From: Marinifilum sp. D737
GTDB lineage: Bacteria > Bacteroidota > Bacteroidia > Bacteroidales > Marinifilaceae
Length of the DNA stretch: 64,000 nt
NCBI RefSeq assembly: GCF_026672275.1
Contig: NZ_JANQCD010000002.1
Coordinates: 62,001 to 126,000, forward strand
Direction: 5' to 3'
The position numbers and the translations under genes are program-made. The number at the start of each line of letters is the position of its first letter. The first letter of the stretch is position 1. Below the pieces are notes generated by a model. That model had not been told where the DNA came from, searched no databases, and saw nothing but the letters and a program-made list of their open reading frames with translations. Of this stretch, positions 1 to 7,993 are shown piece after piece.

Positions 1-369
1 GCTATACAAAGCCCATCCTTTATTTTTTTGCGAGCTGATTCCTTTGTTTAGAAATTCCTTTTGAGAAATTAATACCGTAGGTTTTGTAGATTCGCTCCTG
101 ACCCAAAACTGAACCGTAAAGCTCGTTTTTTCATCAAAAGGCAGGTTCTTTACTACCAAATGATTAAAATCATTGTCGGTGGGACATATAGATAAACAAT
201 GACCGTCTATTCCTTTTTCATACGAAAAACCATCTCCAACAAGATCTAATTCTCTCCTTTTGGTATTATCTTCAAAATCTAATCTCAACCTGCTATACTG
301 ACCATAGATTTCCGCATGTACCAGATTGGCAACTATTATTAACAGAGCATAAATTCCGATTCGTTTCAT
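1..369 (-). CDS. Secreted LamG-like protein, N-terminal part
   Basis: The gene starts at an ATG at 369 and runs off the left edge, so only its first 123 residues are visible. It opens with a signal peptide (MKRIGIYALLLIV, then VHA) followed by a mature region that begins EIYGQYSRLRLDFED. A later stretch, SFTVQFWVRSESTKPTVLIS, has the beta-strand pattern of a LamG/concanavalin-like jellyroll domain, a fold that binds carbohydrates or acts as a spacer in secreted Bacteroidota enzymes. The catalytic domain, if there is one, lies outside the window, so the substrate cannot be named. The closest visible neighbours are two decayed small ORFs, so no operon is evident. Confidence 0.6.
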   Translation of the reverse strand, partial: MKRIGIYALLIIVANLVHAEIYGQYSRLRLDFEDNTKRRELDLVGDGFSYEKGIDGHCLSICPTDNDFNHLVVKNLPFDEKTSFTVQFWVRSESTKPTVLISQKEFLNKGISSQKNKGWALYS

Positions 370-444
370 TTGGTATTAAATATTTTGCTTATTGTATTTG
401 TGGGTGATGCGCAAGCTACAAGCTCGCTCTATCTGAAGGAGCTG

Positions 445-960
445 CTATAACTTATTTTTCTTAATTGATTTTATAAAACTGATAATTTCTTTGCCATTAA
501 AAGCTTCCATTCCTTCACCAATTTTAATGTGCCTTTTTCCATAATCAAAATCAACCGTTACAGGATTCAAATCATATTCTCTCCATTTTTCCGGATGATG
601 TTTGATACCCAAAACTGACACCTCTCCAGATGCTCGATAAGTTTCGGCCTTTTCATTTTTCATGCTTTTATGATTGCTGATTTTACTCAATTCTTATTGT
701 TCACATTTGAAATCAATAAACAGGTTTGAAACCACAGATAAATGATTAGAATCAATCGTAACTCTTTTGTTTCCCACTAGCTTGTTCAGCCATGGAAAGA
801 AATAGATACTCGCAAATACCCCTCCAAATATCCCAAAAAGAATTTCTACATATCCATGATCTGAAAAAAGTGGAGTACATGCAAATGCAAGCAAAACAGG
901 AAAGACCATTACCTCAGAAAGTTTCTTCTTATACTTTATTCCTTCCGAATAAATATTCAT
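445..960 (-). pseudogene. Small membrane protein gene split by an in-frame stop
   Basis: Two adjacent minus-strand ORFs (960 to 694 and 690 to 445) are in the same frame and separated only by a TAA at 694-696. The first half carries two hydrophobic segments (about residues 17-35 and 40-58) and ends FIDFKCEQ. The second half continues as ELSKISNHKSMKNEK and ends in a soluble domain with LNPVTVDFDYGKRHIKIGEG. Read through, this gives one plausible protein of about 170 residues with two membrane segments and a PH-like C-terminal domain. The second ORF has no ATG at its head, only a TTG two codons after the stop, which favours a nonsense-mutated gene over two genes. Sequencing error or programmed readthrough are alternatives. 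The function is unknown. Confidence 0.55.
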
Positions 961-1040
961 TTAATGGTGTTTGTATCATTAATTAAATTGCTTGGCAACC
1001 AGGCATGTTCATTTGCTCAAGCCATGGGAACTCCTTACTC

Positions 1041-1802
1041 TTATTCAAAAATTGCAACAACCCTGGCTGGCGCTGCCGATGCCCCTTCAATTTTAAGTGG
1101 GAAAACTGCAACTTTAAAACCCGTGTATGGAAGACTTCCCAAATTCACAAGCTGTTCCATATGGCAATACTCTTTCCTTTGTCCAACTACATGAGCTTCC
1201 CAAAACAACTCCGAATTCTTGGTTTCTTTTGCTTTTTTTATCAAATGTTTCAACGGCAAGTCCCAACCCCAGGAGTCAATCCCCATCACTTTTATCCCTT
1301 GGTCAATTAACCATTCGGTAGCGTCTGCACTCATACCTGTCCCTTTATCCGGGAAATCTTTTGTGCCATTATAAATGTCTCTGCCGGTATAAATCAAAAC
1401 AATCATACCTTCCTTGATCGATAGCTTTTCTTTTTCAAGAAAAACCTGAATATCCTCCACACTTATCGCATCAAAATCTTCCTTATGGCTCATATCAATC
1501 ACAATACCATCGCCATAACACCATTCCAAAGGTATTTCATCTACGGTCTTTGCACGCTCTCCATTTACGGTAGGTGTATAATGCCAGGGGGCATCAATAT
1601 GTGTTGTAGAATGCACCCCCATATGCTTTATGGTATCATCTGCCCAACCCTTAAATCCTTTAGGGAACAAGCGTTTTGGCAAGCCCAAAAAACGCAATAA
1701 CAAACCTGCCTTTTTATGTGCCTTGTGTTTAATCTTAACCTTCATAAACCAAGGATCTGACTTATTGTATCGTATGGGTTTTGATAAATCTACTATTTTC
1801 AT
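1041..1802 (-). CDS. Cyclase family protein (kynurenine formamidase-like metal hydrolase)
   Basis: This 253-residue protein belongs by pattern to the cyclase/kynurenine formamidase family, metal-dependent hydrolases that cleave amide or ester bonds. It opens with KIVDLSKPIRYN, the usual first strand of the family, and carries the signature HSTTHIDAPWHY at residues 64-75, matching HxGTHxDxPxH with His64, His68, Asp70 and His74 as probable metal ligands. The C-terminal VAVFPLKIEGASAAPARVVA is also typical of the family. There is no signal peptide, so it is likely cytoplasmic. It stands alone between decayed small ORFs. The substrate is uncertain. N-formylkynurenine is one option and would fit the tryptophan catabolism suggested by tnaA at 14 kb, but many family members act on other amides. 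Confidence 0.75.
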   Translation of the reverse strand: MKIVDLSKPIRYNKSDPWFMKVKIKHKAHKKAGLLLRFLGLPKRLFPKGFKGWADDTIKHMGVHSTTHIDAPWHYTPTVNGERAKTVDEIPLEWCYGDGIVIDMSHKEDFDAISVEDIQVFLEKEKLSIKEGMIVLIYTGRDIYNGTKDFPDKGTGMSADATEWLIDQGIKVMGIDSWGWDLPLKHLIKKAKETKNSELFWEAHVVGQRKEYCHMEQLVNLGSLPYTGFKVAVFPLKIEGASAAPARVVAIFE

Positions 1803-1905
1803 TGTCTCCGTTTTTTTTTACTCCTGTCAAAGTTTATTGCTTAATCTTTATTCTTTTTTGCATTCGCAAAAGACGAGCTGTAGGTTCTCTTTATCAGGGG
1901 ATTTA

Positions 1906-2251
1906 TTAGCCAATATTGGACATATTCTTTTCTAAAATAAGTCTAATAATCGCTTTTTCCATTGATTTCGCAAAATACTCTTGTTTATCTATAATATCAT
2001 AGGCTAACCAAAGCTCATTTTTCCTGTTCAAAATTAAATAGATATAACCATTGTCATACATCCCTAGATTAAGATAATCTGGTTCCTTCTTATATTCGGA
2101 AGCATGTCTGACAAACTGTTTAACTTCATTAGTCCAGTTAATTTCAATTTCTTTACTTGTCCAAAGCTGAGTGAACTTTGTCTTTCTATTCTTCAAATTC
2201 CGGAAGGCTCACTTTGCCATCCAAAAACATGTTAACTTCTTCAAGTTTCAT
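1906..2251 (-). pseudogene. Small cytosolic protein gene with probable frameshift
   Basis: The open frame from 2196 down to 1906 (96 residues) has only a TTG start and begins with unconvincing residues. Just upstream, in another frame, an ATG at 2251 begins MKLEEVNMFLDGKVSLPEFEE and then hits a TAG. That N-terminus looks like a natural protein start, and the downstream frame (EINWTNEVKQFVRHAS, then YLNLGMYDNGYIYLILN) looks like its natural continuation. The simplest reading is one gene of about 110 codons broken by a single-base indel near 2188-2195. The protein is small, soluble and of unknown function, and resembles the short orphan proteins at 33-35 kb in style. A sequencing error would explain it equally well. 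Confidence 0.5.
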
Positions 2252-2833
2252 GATTACTAGCCTTGGTTCAGATTATACCCAACTTGTAAATAAATCACAT
2301 CTATACACTTTACAAAACCATAGTAAAGGTATAAAATGCAGTATTTTATTTTCGTCACTGAAAGTACAAAACAATAATTCCTCAGCAAAGTAAAGCAATA
2401 AATATTCTACACTGCATTATAGCCTAACGAAACAAAGGATAATATTGTCATAAATACTTTAATCTCACCTCGAAACATTTCAAAGTGAACTTGAAGGGCT
2501 AACTTCTAAACAAGACCTAATAAACTTTAATTAAATGCTGTAACCACACATTTACAATAGCAAAGAAATCATTCAACAAAAATATTCCAAACACCAATCA
2601 AACTAACACACAGGGCTTACTAAAAAAGGATATGTAAATTTTAATTTAACTTCAACACCTAGTCTCAACACCTAGCTTACTAGGAATTACACTCAACTTA
2701 TGACTAACTTTCAAATATCATATTAAATTTTTATGATTATTTTTCAATAATTTTTACGGTTAATTAAAAAATTATTTTTAATTTCGAATCAACCACCAGA
2801 CCAACCAATCATAAATATTTAAAACCTATTAAA
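2252..2833. other. Intergenic stretch without recognisable genes
   Basis: About 580 very AT-rich bases between the broken ORF and the lipoprotein gene. I see no ORF with a credible start and no RNA gene. The decamer CAACACCTAG occurs twice within about 20 bases near 2650-2680. The last 130 bases are dominated by A and T runs and presumably hold the promoter of the next gene, but no clean TAnnTTTG element was found. Confidence 0.4.
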
Positions 2834-3196
2834 ATGAGAAAGACATTCATATTGAAAACAATTCTATTGATGATGCTATTTGCATCAGTAACACTAAGCT
2901 CATGTAGTGATGACAATATGGATCTTACCGGTGACTTAACCATCACACTAGATGGTGATTATTACAAGGGAGGAACTTATGAAATTTACACAGAAGAGGC
3001 TGCATTAGCGGACAGATCAGGCTCAACAGAGGTCTCTCCTCGTCCTATACACGATGGTTTACTGTATGGAGTACATACGATTACAGACTTAAATCACGGA
3101 ACATATTACATTAAGTATTTTCCAAAAGACAGTTACAATGATCAAAGTATGTCATTCCAAATTTCGGGAGGCAAAACCACCAAAATATCAATCTAG
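2834..3196 (+). CDS. Small lipoprotein of unknown function
   Basis: A 120-residue protein with a lipoprotein signal: MRKTFILKTILLMMLFASVTLSSC, with the lipobox cysteine at residue 24 followed by SDD, an acidic context typical of exported Bacteroidota lipoproteins. The mature part is rich in beta-strand patterns and Gly/Tyr (LTITLDGDYYKGGTYEIY, HGTYYIKYFPK), suggesting a small beta-sandwich. I do not recognise a family. It is a single-gene unit: AT-rich sequence precedes it and a strong hairpin terminator follows at 3259. Confidence 0.7.
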   Translation: MRKTFILKTILLMMLFASVTLSSCSDDNMDLTGDLTITLDGDYYKGGTYEIYTEEAALADRSGSTEVSPRPIHDGLLYGVHTITDLNHGTYYIKYFPKDSYNDQSMSFQISGGKTTKISI

Positions 3197-3258
3197 ATTA
3201 TTTGGTATTAAACTGGAAGAATAAAACTAAACAATTTTTCTCATATCATTTTAGTTAG

Positions 3259-3296
3259 AACACCTGCACTATCGAAAGACAGTGTGGGTGTTTTTT
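3259..3296 (+). terminator. Rho-independent terminator
   Basis: AACACCTGCACT at 3259-3270 pairs with AGTGTGGGTGTT at 3281-3292 (one G-T pair) around a 10-base loop and is followed by a T run. It ends the lipoprotein unit. It also argues against the upstream GTG at 3282 as the start of the next gene, because that codon lies inside the stem. Confidence 0.8.
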
Positions 3297-3317
3297 ACGA
3301 AATTAAATCTTAAAACA

Positions 3318-3764
3318 TTGAATAAACAACAAAAATTACTTCTCAGACTTTCCTTTTGTGCTTTGTTTTTTTCCAGCATGCTTGGTTTTCGGTACCAAAT
3401 CACACCAAATATAGAAGCAGTAGATTATTGGTTCAGATTAATACCACTACCCATTCTAGATTACAATGGCATTTCCGATTTAAAACATCTCGACACTAAA
3501 ATACTGGGATATGTATTTTTTCTTATCAATGCATTAATCCTGTTTTTTAAAGTAAAATACGATAGAATACTATTGCCTGCTTTAATTATTTTCGTTTTCA
3601 GTACAGGCTTTGCCATCTTTTTCGAAATTTGGTCTCTATCACAATATTTGTATGGTAGCTACTCAGGACAATCATTGTACATTGGTCCTTTCCTGTTCCT
3701 GTTCAACCTATCGATAATAAAAAGCTACCCAAGAAGATTGGAACTTAGAAAATATTCATTGTAA
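3318..3764 (+). CDS. Small integral membrane protein, unknown
   Basis: A protein of 148 residues if translation begins at the TTG at 3318 (reading MNKQQKLLLRLSFCALFF). The longer frame from GTG 3282 would start inside a terminator stem and is unlikely. Four hydrophobic segments are visible: near the N-terminus, around ILGYVFFLINALILFF, around LLPALIIFVFSTGFAIFF, and a C-terminal segment LYIGPFLFLFNLSII. It ends in a short basic tail (YPRRLELRKYSL). No family is recognised. The gene is monocistronic as far as can be seen. Confidence 0.55.
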   Translation: MNKQQKLLLRLSFCALFFSSMLGFRYQITPNIEAVDYWFRLIPLPILDYNGISDLKHLDTKILGYVFFLINALILFFKVKYDRILLPALIIFVFSTGFAIFFEIWSLSQYLYGSYSGQSLYIGPFLFLFNLSIIKSYPRRLELRKYSL

Positions 3765-3900
3765 AATAAAGTAAGCGAGCAGGATTCAAAACAAAGAGCA
3801 TCAACACAACCAGACTAAAGTGACAAATTATATTAATACATAATTGATGTAACAATTACTGGTATGAGTTCGTCACAATCAAATACCAAACAAATCACAC

Positions 3901-4356
3901 ATGAAACAAATTAAAATTATCCTTATCGTACTGGTATGTCTTTTTATAAGCATGAACCTTGGTGCACAGACAACAGCAAGCACTCCAAAGAAGCTGACCA
4001 AAAAAGAGATGATGAGTGAATTGAAGAAAATTTACGATCAGAGCTTATATCACAACTATGTAATCAGGAAAATTGGCAGACAAGCCTTCAAAACCAAGGC
4101 AAATTATTCGAACTTTATTGAATATGCCAAAATTGCTACAAAATCGCGCAGAACCAAACTGCTGATAAAAATTGCAAAGAAAACATCTCGCTTAAAAAGA
4201 GAAACCCTCTTGCCGGTTGAAGCTGCTAAACTTGTTGATGACACCTATGTAACAACCAAAGAAGTAAAACGAGCCATACGAAAATCTCATAGAGCTAAAA
4301 GCAACAAGCAAAAGAAAAAATTTGACGAATACATTGCCTCACTTGGCAAATGGTAA
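3901..4356 (+). CDS. Secreted basic protein, unknown function
   Basis: A 151-residue protein with a cleavable signal peptide (MKQIKIILIVLVCLFISMNLGAQ, cleavage probably after LGA). The mature part is strongly basic, with many Lys/Arg residues, and predominantly helical (KKLTKKEMMSELKKIYDQS, then TKSRRTKLLIKIAKKTSRLK). It contains no cysteine and no recognisable catalytic motif. Such short basic exported proteins often bind the envelope or nucleic acid, but nothing here proves that. It is followed by a strong hairpin that probably terminates it and the convergent gene. Confidence 0.65.
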   Translation: MKQIKIILIVLVCLFISMNLGAQTTASTPKKLTKKEMMSELKKIYDQSLYHNYVIRKIGRQAFKTKANYSNFIEYAKIATKSRRTKLLIKIAKKTSRLKRETLLPVEAAKLVDDTYVTTKEVKRAIRKSHRAKSNKQKKKFDEYIASLGKW

Positions 4357-4369
4357 TATAAAATAAGGA

Positions 4370-4400
4370 GGGCTGAATCTTTTGAATTCAGCCCTTATTG
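4370..4400. terminator. Bidirectional hairpin terminator
   Basis: GGGCTGAATC at 4370-4379 pairs with the GATTCAGCCC-type half at 4384-4394 (GAATTCAGCCC) around a TTTT loop, followed by TTATTG. It sits between two convergent genes and can serve both. Confidence 0.75.
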
Positions 4401-4416
4401 TTACTTTAAATAAAAA

Positions 4417-4875
4417 TCAAGAAGTGAACGATACACTTTTATCCTTTCTAAATCCTAACATTAAGTACAATATCACCCCAAAAAGAAAGGCTGCCCCATG
4501 GGCAATTGTAGTAATAAGCGGAAAGGTGAAACCAAAATAAACATCTGCTAATATGACTACTGCTATTGAAACCACAATCATCCATTTTGTTTTCATCAAT
4601 AAAGACAACCTATGTCTGAATACCACAAGCACCAACATCCCTGCAATAGCATTCCAAATAATCGAAATTCCTTGAGCCCTTAATACAAACCAGAAAGTTG
4701 CTTGAACTACAACGGCAACAATCAAAACAATTCCCCAACGTTTCGCAATTGACTGTAACATCGGAAGAAAAAAAGGCAACACGGCCACGACTAACAAGGC
4801 ATAATTAAGAACAGAAAGTTTCAGATCTCCGCCATAGGTGAATCCATTGAAAAGGGTAGTAATAATATCATTCAT
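4417..4875 (-). CDS. Four-helix integral membrane protein, unknown
   Basis: A 152-residue hydrophobic protein with four or five predicted membrane segments: LNYALLVVAVLPFFLPML, WGIVLIVAVVVQATFWFVL, ISIIWNAIAGMLVLVVF, MIVVSIAVVILADVYFGF and GAAFLFGVILYLMLGF. It ends in a short charged tail, RKDKSVSFTS. No conserved motif was recognised. It lies convergently to the basic secreted protein and divergently from the ArsR gene, with about 230 AT-rich bases upstream. Confidence 0.6.
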   Translation of the reverse strand: MNDIITTLFNGFTYGGDLKLSVLNYALLVVAVLPFFLPMLQSIAKRWGIVLIVAVVVQATFWFVLRAQGISIIWNAIAGMLVLVVFRHRLSLLMKTKWMIVVSIAVVILADVYFGFTFPLITTIAHGAAFLFGVILYLMLGFRKDKSVSFTS

Positions 4876-5084
4876 ACCTATTGAGTTTATAGTTTTGATT
4901 TATTTTACTTTGATTAAAAGATTTAGCGAGACCTAATTTAATCAAAAAGAAAATTCCATCAAACCAAGCTAAACTTGAATGATCAAAACACCAAATAAAC
5001 ATCTAAATATCAACCCAAATCTTCCGTAACCAAAACTAAAAACAAGCATATATTTGGAGAATAAAAAAAAAGCCCACACCTTTG

Positions 5085-5102
5085 TTTCGTAATTTTACGA
5101 AA
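5085..5102. promoter_or_regulatory. Probable ArsR operator
   Basis: TTTCGTAA (5085-5092) and TTACGAAA (5095-5102) form a perfect 8-bp inverted repeat with a 2-base spacer, followed by a further half-site TACGAAAC. It lies 10 bases before the ATG of the ArsR-type gene and overlaps a TTTG that could be the end of a -7 element, the position expected for an autorepressor operator. Confidence 0.75.
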
Positions 5103-5112
5103 TACGAAACGC

Positions 5113-5412
5113 ATGGAAGAAGTAAAACAATTTTATTCCGTTGAAGAAAAAAAACTAGCCAGGTATGCCAAGGCCTTATCACATCCTGTACGTGTTTACA
5201 TCTGCGGTATTTTATCGAAACAAGCATGTTGCTACAGTGGCGATTTAGCCGAAGAGGTACCCATTGCACGATCAACCCTATCGCAGCATTTGAAAGAATT
5301 AAAAAACTCAGGTTTGGTACAAGGAGAAATCAATCCTCCTAAAATCAAATACTGTTTAAATAAAGAGAACTGGGCAGAAGCTCAACAATTATTCAAAGAA
5401 TTTTTTAAATAA
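5113..5412 (+). CDS. ArsR/SmtB-family transcriptional regulator
   Basis: A 99-residue winged-helix repressor. ALSHPVRVYICGIL (residues 21-34) is the usual ArsR helix-2 motif, and STLSQHLKELKNSGLVQGEI (54-73) is the recognition helix and start of the wing. Cysteines at 31, 39 and 40 are candidates for binding a thiophilic metalloid or metal, or for sensing thiol state. Family members repress their own operon until ligand binds. Here the gene is first in a run of five more co-directional genes, and an inverted repeat lies directly upstream. The next gene begins 13 bases after its stop. The inducer is inferred to be an arsenical, antimonial or soft metal. Redox stress is an alternative. Confidence 0.85.
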   Translation: MEEVKQFYSVEEKKLARYAKALSHPVRVYICGILSKQACCYSGDLAEEVPIARSTLSQHLKELKNSGLVQGEINPPKIKYCLNKENWAEAQQLFKEFFK

Positions 5413-5425
5413 TAAACTATTAATC

Positions 5426-5662
5426 ATGGACATTAAAGTATTAGGACCAGGCTGTAAAAAATGCAACACACTTGCAGAAGCTACAAACAAAGCAATTAGC
5501 GAATTATCAATCGAAGCAAATGTTGAAAAAGTAGACGATATGGTTAAAATTCTATCGTACGGTGTAATGTCAACCCCTGCTTTGGTAATCAACGAAAAAG
5601 TAGTTGTAAGCGGCAAAGTTCCTTCGGTAGCTGAAATTAAGGAATTTATCCAAAAAGCATAA
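5426..5662 (+). CDS. Mini-thioredoxin (redox-active disulfide protein 2 type)
   Basis: A 78-residue protein made of a single small thioredoxin fold. GPGCKKCNTL carries the CxxC pair (Cys10, Cys13), and STPALVINEKV includes the cis-proline region (TPAL) of thioredoxins. Such short proteins are cytoplasmic thiol-disulfide exchangers and are often coupled to permeases of the ArsP/YraQ type or to ArsR regulators, as here. It probably supplies or removes electrons for the cysteine-bearing permease and lipoprotein downstream, which is inference from context. A hairpin with a short T run separates it from the next gene, so expression of the downstream genes may be partly attenuated. Confidence 0.8.
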   Translation: MDIKVLGPGCKKCNTLAEATNKAISELSIEANVEKVDDMVKILSYGVMSTPALVINEKVVVSGKVPSVAEIKEFIQKA

Positions 5663-5673
5663 AAAACGCTAAG

Positions 5674-5700
5674 GCTGTTGGCTATCTGCCAGCAGCTTTT
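5674..5700 (+). terminator. Internal hairpin, possible partial terminator
   Basis: GCTGTTGGC at 5674-5682 pairs with GCCAGCAGC at 5688-5696 (one G-T pair) around a five-base loop, followed by TTTT. It lies within the ArsR operon between the mini-thioredoxin and ArsF-like genes. Confidence 0.6.
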
Positions 5701-5733
5701 AACCCAATACAATAACACTAAAACACAAACAAA

Positions 5734-6195
5734 ATGAAGAAAACAATAACATTAGGCATACTGGTTTTAGGTTTAAGTTTTGGCGCTTGCCAATCGAACA
5801 CAAAAAAAGAAACCGCAAAAGCAGAAACAGCTTGCAAAGGAGAATGTACAAAATGTGAAAAATCGGATGAACACAAAGTAGCATCTAACAATGCTGAAGC
5901 GGGAGTATATTACTTCCATGGCGACAGAAAATGTAAAACTTGCAAAGCTGTTGGTGCAAAAGCAAAAGAAGTAGCTGCAAGCTTAAATGCTAATTTCTTC
6001 GATATCAATTTCGATCAGGAAGAAAACAAAGAGTTGGCTAAAACATTCCAGGCAAGTAGCTCAGGATTGTTCATTAAAAGTGCTAAGTCAGGAGAAATTC
6101 AGGATTTAACAACATTTGCTTTCCGCAATGCCATTAACGACACTCCTGCATACATCGAAAAACTGGAAACTGTAATCAAAGCTGAGCTACAATAA
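5734..6195 (+). CDS. ArsF-family lipoprotein (nitrophenyl/arsenical redox subunit-like)
   Basis: A 153-residue lipoprotein: signal MKKTITLGILVLGLSFGAC with lipobox Cys19. A cysteine cluster (Cys34, Cys38, Cys41) is followed by a thioredoxin-like domain that starts YYFHGDRKCKTC, with the CxxC at Cys67 and Cys70. This combination matches proteins annotated as ArsF family, named after the Shewanella arsEFG genes for aromatic arsenicals. It would act at the outer face of a membrane. The gene lies 7 bases before the ArsG-like transporter, consistent with a joint complex. Whether the substrate is an arsenical, a metal or just protein thiols cannot be told from the sequence. Confidence 0.75.
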   Translation: MKKTITLGILVLGLSFGACQSNTKKETAKAETACKGECTKCEKSDEHKVASNNAEAGVYYFHGDRKCKTCKAVGAKAKEVAASLNANFFDINFDQEENKELAKTFQASSSGLFIKSAKSGEIQDLTTFAFRNAINDTPAYIEKLETVIKAELQ

Positions 6196-6202
6196 GACTA
6201 TA

Positions 6203-6907
6203 ATGGAATATTTAGATCAACTATTATCGCAAAGTAGCTTTCCAATATTATCGGCATTTTTACTGGGAATTATGACAGCGATTAGTCCTTGCCCCTTGGC
6301 AACAAACATCACTGCCACAGCCTACATTAGTAAAAACCTTAGCGATAAAAAAAGAATCTTTTTTAACGGATTGGTTTATACATTGGGAAGAGCAATAAGC
6401 TACACTGTTTTGGGAGTAATTCTGTTTCTTGGTGCAAGTAAATTCGATATTTCAAGTTTTTTCAACACCTATGGAGAAAGGCTGTTGGGACCATTGCTAA
6501 TCATTATCGGAGTTTTTATGCTCGATATTATTTCCATTAATTTCCCAGGTATTAGTTCCCTTACCGATAAGTTGAATGGGGAGAAAATGAGAGGAAAGTA
6601 TTGGGGTGCCCTACTAATGGGTATGATTTTCGCACTGGCTTTTTGCCCATACAGCGGCGTTTTATATTTCGGCATGTTGATTCCATTAACCGTTTCGCAA
6701 GCCGATGGATTATTACTTCCTATTGTTTTCGCAATTGCAACCGGACTGCCTGTAATTATTATTGCCTATTTGTTGGCATTTACCTTATCGGGTGTTGGCA
6801 GTTTTTACAATAAAATTAAAAGTTTCGAGTACTGGTTTAGAAAAGTAGCAGCGGTAATATTTATAGTCGCAGGATTGTATTTCTCTTACATTTTCTTTAT
6901 CCAATAA
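6203..6907 (+). CDS. ArsG-family / CcdA-like membrane transporter
   Basis: A 234-residue polytopic protein with about six membrane segments. SPCPLATNITATAYISK (from residue 28, Cys30) and AFCPYSGVLYFGMLIP (around residue 150) are the two internally related cysteine-proline motifs of the CcdA/DsbD and sulfite-exporter-like fold, in the arrangement seen in ArsG-type proteins. Members move reducing equivalents across the membrane or export aromatic arsenicals. With the lipoprotein upstream and the cytoplasmic mini-thioredoxin, it could form an electron relay from cytoplasm to periplasm. The start ATG at 6203 is 7 bases after the previous stop, so the genes are translationally coupled. Confidence 0.75.
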   Translation: MEYLDQLLSQSSFPILSAFLLGIMTAISPCPLATNITATAYISKNLSDKKRIFFNGLVYTLGRAISYTVLGVILFLGASKFDISSFFNTYGERLLGPLLIIIGVFMLDIISINFPGISSLTDKLNGEKMRGKYWGALLMGMIFALAFCPYSGVLYFGMLIPLTVSQADGLLLPIVFAIATGLPVIIIAYLLAFTLSGVGSFYNKIKSFEYWFRKVAAVIFIVAGLYFSYIFFIQ

Positions 6908-6930
6908 ACGAATAGTTTTTATAGACAATC

Positions 6931-7968
6931 ATGATCAAATCAATTCAAATCACAAACAGAAATCAGATAATATTGGTTCTATTATCATTACCAATTTGGT
7001 ATTTTTTATATGTGAACCTTCAGAATATTGTTGATTTTCTAACCTATACGGTTTTCGGAATGAACAAAGAGGCTCACTTAACTGAAGCTGTTAACTTTTT
7101 CATATTCGAAACCCCTAAAGTTTTTATGCTATTGGTTTTGGTTATTTTTGGTGTAGGAATTATTCGCAGTTATTTCTCACCAGAAAAAACGAAAAACTTT
7201 CTTGCTGGAAAATCAACATTTTTTGGCAACGTAATGGCTGCTTTACTTGGTGTTTTAACTCCTTTTTGTTCTTGTTCTGCCATTCCTTTATTCTTAGGTT
7301 TTGTTGAAGCAGGAGTACCTTTAGGTGTAACTTTCAGCTTCCTGATTGCAGCTCCTTTGGTAAACGAAATTGCTTTAGGAATGCTGGCAGAAGCTTTCGG
7401 ATGGCAAACTGCACTTCTTTATACATTTACAGGTTTATCAATTGCCATTTTTGCAGGTTGGTTAATTGGAGCTTTAAAACTTGAAAAGTATGTACATGAG
7501 TGGGTTTACGAAGTTAAAACAGGACATACTGAAATTGATACGACCAAACTTTCTTTTTCGGAACGTATTCAATCAGGCTTAAACTCGGTAAAAGAAATTG
7601 TTGGTAGAATTTGGATATACATTGTTGCCGGAGTAGCAATTGGCGCCGGAGCTCATGGTTATGTACCTGAAGATTTCATGGCCAATCTAATGGGAAAATC
7701 AGCATGGTATTCAGTTCCATTGTCCATTTTTATTGGAGTTCCAATGTATTCTAATGCTGCAGGGATTATTCCAATCGTAGAAGTATTGGTTGCAAAAGGA
7801 GCTGCTTTAGGAACCACTTTGGCCTTTATGATGTCGGTTATCGGATTATCATTGCCTGAGGTTATTATCCTGAAAAAAGTACTTAAAATGCCGTTAATAT
7901 TGGCATTTGTAAGTATTGTTGCTATCGGAATTCTTATAGTTGGATTTATTTTTAACTTTATCTACTAA
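6931..7968 (+). CDS. YraQ/ArsP-like permease (UPF0718)
   Basis: A 345-residue permease with about eight membrane segments. The hallmark GVLTPFCSCSAIPLFLGF places Cys113 and Cys115 in a CxC pair in the first half, and VPMYSNAAGIIPIVE in the second half is the pseudo-repeat of the same region. The family (DUF318/UPF0718) includes ArsP, which exports trivalent organoarsenicals. Others are linked to copper or zinc efflux or to thiol redox. The operon context (ArsR, mini-thioredoxin, ArsF, ArsG) supports metalloid efflux. The stop lies 25 bases before the DCC gene. Confidence 0.8.
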   Translation: MIKSIQITNRNQIILVLLSLPIWYFLYVNLQNIVDFLTYTVFGMNKEAHLTEAVNFFIFETPKVFMLLVLVIFGVGIIRSYFSPEKTKNFLAGKSTFFGNVMAALLGVLTPFCSCSAIPLFLGFVEAGVPLGVTFSFLIAAPLVNEIALGMLAEAFGWQTALLYTFTGLSIAIFAGWLIGALKLEKYVHEWVYEVKTGHTEIDTTKLSFSERIQSGLNSVKEIVGRIWIYIVAGVAIGAGAHGYVPEDFMANLMGKSAWYSVPLSIFIGVPMYSNAAGIIPIVEVLVAKGAALGTTLAFMMSVIGLSLPEVIILKKVLKMPLILAFVSIVAIGILIVGFIFNFIY

Positions 7969-7993
7969 GATTTGGTATGAGATAAAGAAAGCA

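Noticed and set aside
964-1310. Plus-strand ORFs over the cyclase gene
   Set aside because: They are shadows of the well-supported minus-strand cyclase gene and have no family signature.
3282-3317. GTG 3282 as start of the membrane protein
   Set aside because: The codon lies inside the stem of a strong terminator; the TTG at 3318 is preferred.
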